From positions 186,001-250,000 of the forward strand of contig NZ_BLID01000004.1 of the NCBI RefSeq assembly GCF_009811315.1: a stretch of DNA of 64,000 bases. The letters are read 5' to 3'. Positions 26,296 through 35,387 of this stretch are shown here, piece by piece. How positions within the stretch are numbered: the stretch's first letter is position 1; every line of letters begins with the position of its first letter. Both the position numbers and the translations under genes were made by a program. The notes under the pieces were generated by a model. It saw only the letters and a list, made by a program, of their open reading frames with translations, was not told where the DNA came from and did not search any database. Source of the stretch: Vibrio atypicus. GTDB lineage: Bacteria > Pseudomonadota > Gammaproteobacteria > Enterobacterales > Vibrionaceae.

Positions 26296-26323
26296 ATAAG
26301 GGCTTCATTGCCCTTATTTTTTT
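26296..26323 (+). terminator. ppnN terminator, overlapping the xni leader
   Basis: AATAAGGGC and GCCCTTATT form a stem with a 6-nt loop, followed by a T-run to 26323. The xni ATG is only 7 bases further on. Confidence 0.85.
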
Positions 26324-26330
26324 GATTTCT

Positions 26331-27113
26331 ATGTCTATTCATCTTGTTATTATCGATGCTCTCAACTTAATCCGACGCGTACATTCTGCGCAGCCTGATC
26401 CTACCGATATAGCAAGAACCATCACCACAACAACAAGAACGCTCAATCGAATACTGAATGAGTCTCAGCCAAGCCACATTATCGCTGTGTTTGATCACCA
26501 CCTCCAAGAGCGTGGTTGGCGTGCTGAAATCCTGCCGGAATATAAGCAGAACCGTAAACCGATGCCAGAACCACTTATGAACGGCTTAGAAGCAATTCAA
26601 GACGCTTGGTGGAAGTTAGGAATTGATTCGCTACTTTCAGATGGTGACGAAGCCGATGATTTAGTCGCAACACTGGCAATGAAAGTAGCTAACCATGGTG
26701 AGAAAGTCACTATCATCTCTACCGACAAGGGTTACTGCCAACTGCTTTCTCCAACACTGCAAATTCGCGATTATTTCCAACACCGTTGGCTCGATGAACC
26801 TTTTATTGAAAAAGAATTTGGCGTTAAACCAAGTCAGCTTTCTGACTATTGGGGATTAACGGGCGTCAGCTCTAGCCAAGTTCCAGGCGTTCCAGGCGTA
26901 GGCCCAAAAGCGGCTAAAGAAATCCTCACTCAGTTCAACGATATTGAGCAGGCTTTTGCCAGTGAAGAGCTAGCACCTAAATACCGTAAGAAACTTGATG
27001 AACACATCGATTCAGCACGTCGCTGCAAACAAATTGCAGCTTTAAAAACCGACATCGAGCTAGGTTTCAATCTGCAAGATTTGCGCTTTAATAGGCCAAA
27101 CGAACAGCAATAA
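26331..27113 (+). CDS. xni: Xni, flap endonuclease-like protein (ExoIX)
   Basis: 260 residues from the ATG at 26331; a TTG at 26322 inside the terminator T-run is unlikely. Motifs of the 5'-nuclease family are visible: DALNLIRR at the N-terminus, FDHHLQERGWR, DGDEADDLVATLA, STDKGYCQLL and a helix-hairpin-helix GVPGVGPKAAKEIL. Xni proteins lack some metal ligands of DNA polymerase I 5'-nuclease and bind or cut flapped DNA. There is no Shine-Dalgarno sequence; the leader is T-rich. Confidence 0.92.
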   Translation: MSIHLVIIDALNLIRRVHSAQPDPTDIARTITTTTRTLNRILNESQPSHIIAVFDHHLQERGWRAEILPEYKQNRKPMPEPLMNGLEAIQDAWWKLGIDSLLSDGDEADDLVATLAMKVANHGEKVTIISTDKGYCQLLSPTLQIRDYFQHRWLDEPFIEKEFGVKPSQLSDYWGLTGVSSSQVPGVPGVGPKAAKEILTQFNDIEQAFASEELAPKYRKKLDEHIDSARRCKQIAALKTDIELGFNLQDLRFNRPNEQQ

Positions 27114-27340
27114 GTTTCAAGTAATACGCCAAATCTCAACTTCATTAGTAATCAATTAATTAGTAAGCGTTTGATTAGCGAGCAATTGTTAAACTTTTAT
27201 GTTGTGTAAACCGTTGCTCTCTCAACTCTTTCAATAGCTCTATTAATACCCTACTCAATACTGCCTAAAGGCCTACTAGAGTCACAGACCTTCATACTTA
27301 CTGATTTATTTTAAGTGCTCCAATAACAAGGAGTACAATA

Positions 27341-28090
27341 ATGAAAAAAGGTCTACTACTCTCCCTTACTTGTCTATTCTCGCTGCCCACTTTTGCCAGC
27401 TCATGTGGGTTACACCTTGCCATGGGCGCACCTTCTGAGAACTCTGATCAAGTGCTATGTCGAGACGGTTATGCAGTTGGATACAACTACCAAACCAAGA
27501 ATGCAGACTGGGTGGCTTATCACTTAACTGCGGAAAGCGTGAATGCCAGCTACAAGCGCAGCAATAACTTCAAAATAGATTCTGAACTGCCAACCGAAGC
27601 TCAATCAACACTTGCCGACTATCGAAAGTCAGGCTATGACCGGGGACACCTCGCCCCTTCGGCTGCAATGGATTTTACCCAAGCCTCGATGAAACAAAGC
27701 TTTCTTATGAGCAACATGTCTCCTCAACTCCCAGGCTTTAATCGCGTTGGATGGCGACTACTGGAAGAGCATGTGCGCGATGTGGCGAATGAGTACAATG
27801 AAGTCTATGTGGTGACTGGACCAATCTATTCTGGCAATGAAGACTCTATCGGTAATGGCGTGGTCATTCCAAGTGCATTTTACAAAGTGATTTTGGATCC
27901 AAGCTTTAATGATGCCATCGCCTTTGTTGTTCCGCATCGTGACGTGTCTGGTAGCGAGTTAATCAACTTTGTGACCACGGTCGATGACGTGGAACAACAA
28001 ACTGGGCTCGACTTCTTTTCGCTCATTGCTGACAGTACGGAAGAGTCTATGGAAGCGCAGCTTTGGGAAATGTGGCCAACCCCGAACTAA
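27341..28090 (+). CDS. Secreted DNA/RNA non-specific endonuclease
   Basis: 249 residues with a signal peptide (about 1-19, TFAS). The NUC-family active site DRGHLAPSAAMDF has D100-R101-G102-H103, and the metal-site region SNMSPQ follows. It is a Serratia-type nuclease that would digest extracellular DNA and RNA. A good AAGGAG site precedes the ATG and a strong terminator follows, so it stands alone. The 227-bp upstream spacer is AT-rich with no other feature I can name. Confidence 0.9.
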   Translation: MKKGLLLSLTCLFSLPTFASSCGLHLAMGAPSENSDQVLCRDGYAVGYNYQTKNADWVAYHLTAESVNASYKRSNNFKIDSELPTEAQSTLADYRKSGYDRGHLAPSAAMDFTQASMKQSFLMSNMSPQLPGFNRVGWRLLEEHVRDVANEYNEVYVVTGPIYSGNEDSIGNGVVIPSAFYKVILDPSFNDAIAFVVPHRDVSGSELINFVTTVDDVEQQTGLDFFSLIADSTEESMEAQLWEMWPTPN

Positions 28091-28104
28091 ATGTCTTTTG
28101 ATCA

Positions 28105-28132
28105 AAAAAACGCTCCGTCGGGAGCGTTTTTT
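28105..28132. terminator. Bidirectional terminator, nuclease/rlmM
   Basis: CGCTCC-gtcg-GGAGCG (28111-28126) is flanked by seven A and six T residues, so it can end both the rightward nuclease gene and the leftward rlmM operon. Confidence 0.9.
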
Positions 28133-28144
28133 AATTTGAACGGA

Positions 28145-29236
28145 TTAATGAGGAGAAATGTTCGATAAGCACTGAACGTGCACGGTAATCTCTTCACGGT
28201 CGTGGTAAAGATGCTTCGCTTGTAGTTTAAACTTCACATCATTGTCTTTTAGGAAGATCTTCAAGTTTTCGATATCTTGAAGCACTTCATCGTAACGACC
28301 TTTCATTGGCAATTTTAAGTTAAAAATCGCTTCTTTTGCCCAGCCACTGATGATCCACTCACCCATTAACTGCGCTACGCGCGATGGTTTTTCAATCATG
28401 TCACACACAAGCCAAGTCACGTTCTTACGTGCTGGTTCAAACTTAAAGCCATCTTCTTGGTGGTGTTTAACTTGACCGGTTTCCATTAGGCTATCTGCCA
28501 TCATGCCGTTGTCTACTGAGTGAACGAACATAGAACGTTTCACTAGTTGATACGTCCAGCCACCAGGACAAGCACCTAAATCCACCCCCCACATGCCAGA
28601 AGCCAAACGCTCATCCCATTCATCGCGAGGAATGAATACGTGAAATGCTTCTTCAAGCTTCAATGTTGAACGGCTTGGTGCGTCCGCAGGGAATTTTAAG
28701 CGAGGGATACCCATGAAGAACTGCGAGTTGTTGCTTGGTAGCGAGTAACCCACATAACAGTGTCCCGGCTCAATAAAACAAATATGCAGTACAGGCTTTT
28801 TCGGGCTATCTTTCGGGAAAAGAATGCCTTTACCACGCAATGCTTGACGCATAGGCACAGTAAATTTACGACAGAACTTAAGAAGCTCTTTTGCTTCGTT
28901 CGTATCTGGCGTTTCAATGCGGATGTCGCCACAACGAGGCATAGCATCGACATCATTTAGCATGTCAAGAATCGGAGAGATACGATCTTCACGAGGCAAA
29001 TCTTCAATTTCTACCGCCACAGCAAACATCTGACGTGCGAAAATCAGCGATTTAAAGTCTAGCTCTTTAACTAGCTTTTGTGCATCACCCTCTTGGTAAC
29101 ACTCAAACAAAACGTAGCCGCTGTTTTTCTTTACACGAGGAAAACCAAATACTTCTAACTGAGTGGCGCGATCTTGAATTTCACCTGCACACTCTTTCTC
29201 AAAGCCGCTGCGGCAATAGAGCATTAACTGTTTCAC
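28145..29236 (-). CDS. rlmM: RlmM, 23S rRNA 2'-O-ribose methyltransferase
   Basis: 363 residues. It methylates C2498 of 23S rRNA. An N-terminal THUMP-like part (about 1-100) is followed by a Rossmann methyltransferase with the SAM motif [18 protein letters not shown] and the catalytic D/K positions in [12 protein letters not shown] and [13 protein letters not shown]. Its start overlaps the DUF423 stop as ATGA, and it is last in the gcvA-hydrolase-DUF423-rlmM series. Confidence 0.95.
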   Translation of the reverse strand: MKQLMLYCRSGFEKECAGEIQDRATQLEVFGFPRVKKNSGYVLFECYQEGDAQKLVKELDFKSLIFARQMFAVAVEIEDLPREDRISPILDMLNDVDAMPRCGDIRIETPDTNEAKELLKFCRKFTVPMRQALRGKGILFPKDSPKKPVLHICFIEPGHCYVGYSLPSNNSQFFMGIPRLKFPADAPSRSTLKLEEAFHVFIPRDEWDERLASGMWGVDLGACPGGWTYQLVKRSMFVHSVDNGMMADSLMETGQVKHHQEDGFKFEPARKNVTWLVCDMIEKPSRVAQLMGEWIISGWAKEAIFNLKLPMKGRYDEVLQDIENLKIFLKDNDVKFKLQAKHLYHDREEITVHVQCLSNISPH

Positions 29237-29631
29237 TGATTTACCTCTTTAATCTGTAGTGCTGCGTAAACGAACAATCCCCACCCCACCATAAACATCA
29301 TGCCACCAAAAGGCGTCACTGGACCAAACCATTTGATCCCTGTTAATGCGAGTGCGTAGAGACTACCGCTAAAACAAAAGATGCCGATGATAAAGCAAAT
29401 TGCAGCGAGGGCGAAATATTTTTGTGACTTAGCTGGCAATTTTAGCTGCATCAACACCGCACAGAGTAAAATCGCTATCGCGTGTATAAATTGATATTGG
29501 ACGCCAGTATTGAATACATCCAGTAAATAAGGTGAAAGCATCGTCTTTAAGCCATGAGCAGCAAAAGCGCCTAAACCCACACCTAAACCAGATAATACGC
29601 CACCAATAGCAAGTAACTGCTTACTTCTCAC
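29233..29631 (-). CDS. ygdD: DUF423 membrane protein (YgdD)
   Basis: 132 residues with four membrane helices. Family landmarks [20 protein letters not shown] and [20 protein letters not shown] are present. The gene neighbours gcvA and rlmM here as ygdD does in E. coli. Function unknown. Confidence 0.88.
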   Translation of the reverse strand: MRSKQLLAIGGVLSGLGVGLGAFAAHGLKTMLSPYLLDVFNTGVQYQFIHAIAILLCAVLMQLKLPAKSQKYFALAAICFIIGIFCFSGSLYALALTGIKWFGPVTPFGGMMFMVGWGLFVYAALQIKEVNQ

Positions 29632-30247
29632 TGTAGACCTCTAAAATGAACTGCGCGAGTTGCTTCACAGCCAGCTGAATATTGGCTTGCTCTGTATGGC
29701 CAGAGCTTTTACGAGGCTTAAAGCTATGGTCACCGTCGGGAATAAATTCAACTTTTACTGAGGAAGAAAGCGCAAACTCGGCGAACTCTTCTTTCTTACC
29801 AAAGGTATCGCGTTCACCTTGCAGTATAAGCGTCGGCTTATCGATATCGGCGAGATGATCACCTTTGAAGTTCTCTGGTTTACCGGGAGGATGAAAAGGG
29901 AAACCTAAACAGGCAATACCGGCTACATTCGATTCCCCTGCCAACAAGCTAGACATACGGCCACCCATGGACTTACCACCAATCACAACAGGTTTCCCTT
30001 CTGATAGCTCTTCAATGACGACTTGATACGCTTCTAATAGCTTCGGCGCGCGATCAGGCGGGCGACGTTTGCCATCTTCCGCGCGCTTCACCATATAAGG
30101 AAAATTAAAGCGAACGACTCGAATGCCACGCTTAGCTAATCCAGAAGCAACAGATGACATAAACTCATGGTCCATCCCTGCCCCAGCGCCATGAGCAAAA
30201 ATAAACAATGGCAGGCCTGGTTCACCATCAATTAGGTAATCAGTCAT
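29621..30247 (-). CDS. Alpha/beta hydrolase of the KANL3/Tex30 type
   Basis: 208 residues from the ATG at 30247, which has GAGGA eight bases upstream; an upstream in-frame GTG at 30268 is less likely. The nucleophile elbow GGKSMGGRMSSLLA contains the serine, FAHGAGAGMDHEFM forms the oxyanion region, and LQGERDTFG and DGDHSFKP give the acid and histidine. It is cytosolic with no signal. Substrate unknown. It overlaps gcvA by 8 bp. Confidence 0.85.
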   Translation of the reverse strand: MTDYLIDGEPGLPLFIFAHGAGAGMDHEFMSSVASGLAKRGIRVVRFNFPYMVKRAEDGKRRPPDRAPKLLEAYQVVIEELSEGKPVVIGGKSMGGRMSSLLAGESNVAGIACLGFPFHPPGKPENFKGDHLADIDKPTLILQGERDTFGKKEEFAEFALSSSVKVEFIPDGDHSFKPRKSSGHTEQANIQLAVKQLAQFILEVYSEK

Positions 30248-31148
30248 CCAGCAAGTCCTCTTGCTCACTTTGTGCTTTCGCTAGCATCCAATCACGGAAA
30301 GTGGCGATACGGCCCATGTCAGCTTGCTTTTCATGGCAAACAACATAGAAAGCATTCTTAGTCACAAGCACTTCGTCAAATGGCGCGATCAGGCGTCCAG
30401 CTTCCATTTCAGGCTGAGCCAACACGTTATTACCTAACGCAACACCTTGACCGTGAGCAGCTGCTTGAAGAACCATGGTCGAGTGACTGAAGATCGGGCC
30501 ATGATTAACGTTAACCCCTTCAATACCGTTTTGCTTAGCAAATTGTTTCCAATCTTTACGAGATGTATCGTGCAATAACGTATGTTGTTTCAAGTCACTT
30601 AGTGTTTCTAATGGTTTTACACCTAATAGTAGTGATGGAGAACAGAGAGGAATCAAGAATTCTTGGTACAACTTATCGGCACGAAGACCTGGCCAGTTTC
30701 CTCGACCATAGTAGATGGCAACATCCACATCATCCGTCAGAGAACCTTCATCCATATCCACTGCTTTAATGCGAACGTCGATATCCGGCTCTTGTTGGTT
30801 AAAATCCGCCAATCGCGGCACTAACCATTGAATAGCGAAACTTGGCGGTAAACTGATAGTCAACGCACCTTTTTCACTACGTTCAAGAACTTTATCAGTC
30901 GCTTCTGCTAGTGATGTAAAGATATCTTTAATATCGAGGAAATAGCTCTGCCCCTCTTCAGTAAGAAGTAGCGAGCGATTGCGCCTGCGAAATAGTTTTA
31001 AGCCAAGGAATTCTTCTAACGCTTTGATTTGATGACTCACTGCCGCTTGAGTAACAAATAGTTCCTCAGCAGCACGGGTAAAACTCAAGTGGCGCGCTGC
31101 AGCTTCAAACACTTTTAATGAGTTTAATGGAGGCAATCTTCTGGACAT
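30240..31148 (-). CDS. gcvA: GcvA, LysR-type regulator of glycine cleavage
   Basis: 302 residues. The LysR helix-turn-helix is near residues 18-40 (LSFTRAAEELFVTQAAVSHQI) and a periplasmic-binding-like effector domain follows. The N-terminal run RRLPPLNSLKVFEAAARHLS is typical of GcvA. In E. coli GcvA activates the gcv operon with glycine and drives the small RNA GcvB, which diverges from gcvA. The same divergent RNA is visible here, which makes this assignment firm. Confidence 0.93.
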   Translation of the reverse strand: MSRRLPPLNSLKVFEAAARHLSFTRAAEELFVTQAAVSHQIKALEEFLGLKLFRRRNRSLLLTEEGQSYFLDIKDIFTSLAEATDKVLERSEKGALTISLPPSFAIQWLVPRLADFNQQEPDIDVRIKAVDMDEGSLTDDVDVAIYYGRGNWPGLRADKLYQEFLIPLCSPSLLLGVKPLETLSDLKQHTLLHDTSRKDWKQFAKQNGIEGVNVNHGPIFSHSTMVLQAAAHGQGVALGNNVLAQPEMEAGRLIAPFDEVLVTKNAFYVVCHEKQADMGRIATFRDWMLAKAQSEQEDLLDD

Positions 31149-31205
31149 GTTGGCCTTCTATAAATTGGATTAGTTTTTTTAATCTGAAACATTATAAAAT
31201 GTCCA

Positions 31206-31234
31206 TTGCCTGAGGGCCAGAGAAATTCTATATT
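31206..31234 (+). promoter_or_regulatory. gcvB promoter
   Basis: TTGCCT (31206-31211), a 17-bp spacer, and TATATT (31229-31234) form a good sigma-70 promoter. A start near 31241 gives an RNA of about 206 nt to the terminator, close to the 205 nt of E. coli GcvB. Confidence 0.7.
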
Positions 31235-31240
31235 TCACCC

Positions 31241-31446
31241 CGCAGCAAAGAGCCAGAACGGCTTGATTCTTTTTTGAATCAATTGGCATATTGTTGCGAT
31301 GTTGTGTTTGCAAACTCGTATTTCGAGTTAGGTAGGTTTCTACCACGTTTTGTCCCTTTTAAGTGAGACGAAACATATACTTCCTGTATTTATTTTGACC
31401 TGTCTGTCAAATTTTTTAGCACCGCCTTTATGGCGGTGTTTTTTTA
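31241..31446 (+). ncRNA. gcvB: GcvB small RNA
   Basis: Hfq-dependent small RNA that represses many amino-acid and peptide transporter mRNAs in enterobacteria. Divergent from gcvA as in E. coli. Conserved parts are visible: the GU-rich target-binding region (31291-31311, with TTGTTGCGAT then GTTGTGTTTGC), the second region ACTTCCTGTATTTA (31379-31392), CCTGTCTGTCAA, and the terminator stem CACCGCC-tttat-GGCGGTG (31420-31438) with eight T residues. No protein-coding gene explains this rightward terminator. The 5' end is placed from the promoter and is good to a few bases. Confidence 0.92.
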
Positions 31447-31472
31447 TGTCTGCAATATGCTCGCAGAAAACA

Positions 31473-31507
31473 AAAAAGCGCAAATCGAATCAACGATTTG
31501 CGCTTTC
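31473..31507 (-). terminator. thiI terminator
   Basis: AAAGCGCAAATCG and CGATTTGCGCTTT pair perfectly around a 6-nt loop. On the minus strand a run of T follows, 25-55 bp after the thiI stop. Confidence 0.9.
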
Positions 31508-31530
31508 AATATTCTAATAGTCTATTTCAA

Positions 31531-32979
31531 CTACGGGCGGTAAACTTTTACGTTGTGGAAGCCCTGCTCTTGCAGATAAAGTGCTTGTAAGCGGCTCATC
31601 ACACCACGGTCACAGTACAATAAATACGTTTTAGATTGGTCTAAATCGCCAAATTGTGTACCCAGCTTAAAGAACGGAATGTGTTTAACTTCCACGCCAT
31701 CAATCTCTAGAGGGTTGTCGTCTTCCTCTTCAGGGCTACGGATATCAAGCACAATCGCATGGTCTTCAACCGCTTGAACTTGCTCAACTTCTGGCGCAGC
31801 TTGCTCTGTCTCTTTCGCGATATCACGAATATCCATAACGCGAGCATCACGAACTACTTGCTCTAGAATATCAAAGTCAAACTTCTCTTCTTCGACGTCT
31901 AGCTTAGCTTTTACTGCTTTTACTGTCGGCTTCTTAGAGATAACACCACAGTATTCAGGCATTGTTTTCGCAAAGTCTTCAGTACCGATATCACGAGCAA
32001 GATTGATAATGTCTTCTTTGTCCCAGTTGATTAGCGGACGCAGAATCAAGGTATCTGTCACGTTATCGATATGACGCAAGTTAGTCAGTGTTTGGCTCGA
32101 TACCTGACCTAATGCTTCACCCGTAACCAAAGCTTCAATCTTGAACTTCTCAGCCACCATACCCGCTGCACGCATAAACATACGCTTAAGGATTACGCCC
32201 ATTTGGCCGTCATCCACTTTCTCTAAGATTTCAGCAACTACAGGCTCAAAATCAACTGAGATAAAACGAACTTTTGCAGATGAACCGTATTTGTTCCAAA
32301 GGTAGTGAGAAACCTGTTTAACACCAATCTCGTGCGCTGGACCACCAAGATTGAAGAAACAGTAATGCACTTTAGAACCACGTTTAATGTGTAGGTAACT
32401 TGAAACGCCAGAATCGAAACCACCAGAGATCAAGCTCAATACGTCTTCTTGCGTGCCTAGAGGGAAACCGCCTAGACCTTTGTGACGGGCGATCACTTGG
32501 TTCAACTTGTCGTTGGCTACTTCTACTTTAATAGAAACATCTGGATTCTTTAGCTTCACGCGTGCGCTTTCAATAGCTTGGTTTAGACCACCACCTACAT
32601 AACGCTCTAGTTCGATAGACGTGAAGTCATGCTTACCGCGACGCTTTGCACGAACAACAAACGTTTTACCTTCAAGGCTTTCACGGTTTAGCTCTAGCAC
32701 TTGTTCGTAAATATCATGCAGATCAGTGAAGTCTGATTGCTGAACTTCAAGTACGTGGTGAATACCAGGCGTATGCGTCAGAACTTCGATCGTCTCTTGT
32801 TTGTACTGATCCGATTCAGAAGTCACTTCGATGTGGTCACGACGGTTAAATACCGCGACAGACTCAGTACGACTTTTAATGACGTTGCGAATGTTACATT
32901 CAAGAATCTTTGTGAAGCGCTTACGCACCGACTCACTTTTTACGAAGATTTCTGGATGGGGCTTAACGATAAATTTCAT
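31531..32979 (-). CDS. thiI: ThiI, tRNA 4-thiouridine and thiamine sulfurtransferase
   Basis: 482 residues. Domains in order: ferredoxin-like plus THUMP (about 1-165), an adenylating PP-loop domain with [11 protein letters not shown] (about 185), and a C-terminal rhodanese domain (about 390-482) whose active cysteine is in YCDRGVMS. It adds sulfur to U8 of tRNA and to ThiS for the thiazole ring. It stands alone on the minus strand. Confidence 0.96.
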   Translation of the reverse strand: MKFIVKPHPEIFVKSESVRKRFTKILECNIRNVIKSRTESVAVFNRRDHIEVTSESDQYKQETIEVLTHTPGIHHVLEVQQSDFTDLHDIYEQVLELNRESLEGKTFVVRAKRRGKHDFTSIELERYVGGGLNQAIESARVKLKNPDVSIKVEVANDKLNQVIARHKGLGGFPLGTQEDVLSLISGGFDSGVSSYLHIKRGSKVHYCFFNLGGPAHEIGVKQVSHYLWNKYGSSAKVRFISVDFEPVVAEILEKVDDGQMGVILKRMFMRAAGMVAEKFKIEALVTGEALGQVSSQTLTNLRHIDNVTDTLILRPLINWDKEDIINLARDIGTEDFAKTMPEYCGVISKKPTVKAVKAKLDVEEEKFDFDILEQVVRDARVMDIRDIAKETEQAAPEVEQVQAVEDHAIVLDIRSPEEEDDNPLEIDGVEVKHIPFFKLGTQFGDLDQSKTYLLYCDRGVMSRLQALYLQEQGFHNVKVYRP

Positions 32980-33098
32980 AATTCACTTCACAAGTTAACA
33001 GTTTCGCAGAATAGATTCGCTTTCTAGCACGTCATTTAACACTTAAGTCTCAACGCCGCTAGCTAAGGGCGCAAGATTATACATTAAGCGACCAATAT

Positions 33099-33127
33099 AA
33101 AAAAGACGAGCGTGATGCTCGTCTCAT
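33099..33127 (-). terminator. pomAB terminator
   Basis: GACGAGC-gtgat-GCTCGTC (33105-33123) with a T-run on the minus strand, about 25 bp after the pomB stop. Confidence 0.85.
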
Positions 33128-33151
33128 TGTTTACGTTATGCGTTTAAGGGA

Positions 33152-34099
33152 CTAATTTCCTAACACAGGTACTTCGTCACTTTGCAACGCTTCACCCTGC
33201 ATAATACTAATTTCGACGCGGCGATTACGAGAGCGCTGCGCTTCGGTATCATTTGGCCCTAGTGGCTCAGTACCCGCCATGCCTCGAACACGGAGTCGTT
33301 CTGGTGTAAAGCCACGAACTTTCTCCATTTCTTGCGCGACAGATACGGCTCGTTGCGCAGACAAATCCCAGTTTGAACGGTACAGCTCAGACTCGATACG
33401 TTGATTGTCTGTATGGCCAGAAACCCGAACAATGCCTGGAATGTCTTTCACCAAATCTGCAATTTGGCGAACCAAAGGCCTGAACTTAGGTTGCAAGAAC
33501 GCAGAACCTTCAGGGAAGGCGCCTTTTTCTCGAATACGAATATCAATCTGTTGACCGAGATTCTCTACCTCAATCGCACCTTGTTCTATCTCTCGCTCTA
33601 GCGCTTTCTTAATGCTCTCCATTAATGTTTCAAGCTCTTGAGACATCTCTGCAGATTGCTGTTGCTGGCTATCTGATTCTGAGTTTTGGTTATTTTGAGT
33701 AGAAGTTTCAGGTGATTGACCGCCCGTTAACTTACCTTGATCTCGTTGTGTACCACCCGCACGATCAGATTCCCCTTCATGAAACTCAAGTGTTTGCTGG
33801 GTAATATCGATCGTTTGCTGCATGATGACATCAATAGGTGTTGGCTCCGGACGCCCAGGCCTAAATTCTTGCGCGATGATACTGGTCCCTTTCGGGATAT
33901 CTTTCACTTCAAGACGGTTTTGCACACCAAATGCAAATTTCATCGAACCCGCGATCTGTTTAAACTTAAGTACATCCATCTCAGAGAACGAAAGCAGCAG
34001 TACGAAGAAACACATCAGCAGTGACATCAAGTCAGCGAATGTCCCCATCCAGAGCGGGAGGCCAGGCGGCGGACATTTGCAGTCGTTATCATCATCCAT
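33152..34099 (-). CDS. pomB: PomB, sodium-driven flagellar stator subunit
   Basis: 315 residues. One membrane helix (about 17-37) contains the ion-binding aspartate D23 in GTFADLMSLL, matching D24 of V. alginolyticus PomB. A plug and linker rich in Gln/Ser (about 100-165) lead to a peptidoglycan-binding OmpA-like domain with VSGHTDNQRIES and NWDLSAQRAVSV. With PomA it forms the sodium channel that powers the polar flagellum. It starts 9 bp after pomA. Confidence 0.95.
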   Translation of the reverse strand: MDDDNDCKCPPPGLPLWMGTFADLMSLLMCFFVLLLSFSEMDVLKFKQIAGSMKFAFGVQNRLEVKDIPKGTSIIAQEFRPGRPEPTPIDVIMQQTIDITQQTLEFHEGESDRAGGTQRDQGKLTGGQSPETSTQNNQNSESDSQQQQSAEMSQELETLMESIKKALEREIEQGAIEVENLGQQIDIRIREKGAFPEGSAFLQPKFRPLVRQIADLVKDIPGIVRVSGHTDNQRIESELYRSNWDLSAQRAVSVAQEMEKVRGFTPERLRVRGMAGTEPLGPNDTEAQRSRNRRVEISIMQGEALQSDEVPVLGN

Positions 34100-34108
34100 A
34101 GCGTTCCC

Positions 34109-34873
34109 TTACTCGTTTTCTAAATCGAGTGCGCGTTTACCTTCGTTGAGGTAGTTCTTCAAGTAACTATCAATGACTCGTGGGTTTTGGCCATCTTGGA
34201 TTGCAAGTACACCATCCATCACCAATCGACGGTTTAGTTTCTCTTGCTCACGGCGCAGTGACAGCTTGTCGGCAATTGGGAAAAACACCATGTTAGATAA
34301 GATTGCACCGTATAACGTCGTTAAAAGTGCTACCGCCATCGCTGGACCAATTGATTTTGGATCGTCCATGTTCGATAGCATCGCAACCAGACCAACCAGC
34401 GTACCAATCATTCCCATCGCGGGAGCAACGTCACCGAAAGCACGGAAAACGCTGGCACCAAAATCGTGACGCTCATCGGTTAGAGCGATATCTTTCTGCA
34501 GCGCAGCACGCACTACGTCTGCATCGTGGCCATCCACCAGCAGGTCAATGCCCTTTTGCATGAAGCTATTGGTAATTTCCATCTCTTCTAATGCTAAGAA
34601 ACCACCTTTACGCGCTGCATCCGCCATTTCAACGACTTTAGCAATCAGGTCTTCAGGCTCGTCCGATTTAAACATAAAGGCTTTACCGGCAATTTTCGCC
34701 GCGCCAAAGAACTGGCCCATAGTAAATTTCATCAACACAACGAAGGTTGAACCACCTACTACGATAAGAATCGACGTCACGTCGACGAACATCATGATGC
34801 TTCCGCCAAGTATCATCGCCATGATAACGAAAGCAAAACCGCCAATCAGTCCTAACAGCGTTGCTAAATCCAC
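34109..34873 (-). CDS. pomA: PomA, sodium-driven flagellar stator subunit
   Basis: 254 residues with four membrane helices and a large cytosolic loop (about 50-145) that contacts the rotor. MotA/PomA landmarks FGASVFRAFGDVAPAMGMIGTLVGLV region and the helix-4 segment MAVALLTTLYGAILSNMVF are present (only parts quoted). The start is GTG with GAGGAG upstream. First gene of pomAB; the 250-bp upstream spacer towards xseB shows nothing I can name beyond a short CT repeat. Confidence 0.95.
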   Translation of the reverse strand: MDLATLLGLIGGFAFVIMAMILGGSIMMFVDVTSILIVVGGSTFVVLMKFTMGQFFGAAKIAGKAFMFKSDEPEDLIAKVVEMADAARKGGFLALEEMEITNSFMQKGIDLLVDGHDADVVRAALQKDIALTDERHDFGASVFRAFGDVAPAMGMIGTLVGLVAMLSNMDDPKSIGPAMAVALLTTLYGAILSNMVFFPIADKLSLRREQEKLNRRLVMDGVLAIQDGQNPRVIDSYLKNYLNEGKRALDLENE

Positions 34874-35123
34874 AAAGCACTCCTCATGCTATCTCTAAGC
34901 TTCTACCAAATTATATCGGCAACATCTTCAGATCTTTAGTGTTTTCTCTCTCTCTAATATAGATACTTATCCCAACTAGTAAACTAACCGATTACTAACT
35001 ATTGACCTGACCCCTTGTTATGACCGAGCCAGTTCGATTTTTCTGACAATTTTACTCGGTTAAATTTGACCATCATTAAAGGCTAAGGTAACTTTCGTGC
35101 ATCTTTATCTACTTAGACATATT

Positions 35124-35366
35124 ATGGCGAGCAAAAAACCTGAAAATATGACCTTTGAGGCCACCATTGAAGAATTGGATTCAATCGTTGAAAACCTAGA
35201 GAATGGTGATTTGGCACTAGACGACGCTCTGAAGAAATTTGAGCGCGGTATCGCCCTAGCACGTTCAGGTCAAGGTAAGCTTCAAGATGCGGAACAACGC
35301 GTTAGCATCCTGCTAAGCAACGACGACCAATCTCCACTTAGTGACTTTGACGCTCAGCCAGAATAA
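35124..35366 (+). CDS. xseB: XseB, exonuclease VII small subunit
   Basis: 80 residues from the ATG at 35124, the same length as E. coli XseB. The helical pattern FEATIEELDSIVENLENGDL and KFERGIALARSGQ is diagnostic. It joins XseA to degrade single-stranded DNA. A visible ribosome site (AAGG) lies instead before an in-frame GTG at 35097, so a 9-residue longer form is possible. It heads an xseB-ispA-dxs operon, a common arrangement. Confidence 0.93.
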   Translation: MASKKPENMTFEATIEELDSIVENLENGDLALDDALKKFERGIALARSGQGKLQDAEQRVSILLSNDDQSPLSDFDAQPE

Positions 35367-35387
35367 TTGATTTAGAAGATATACCCT

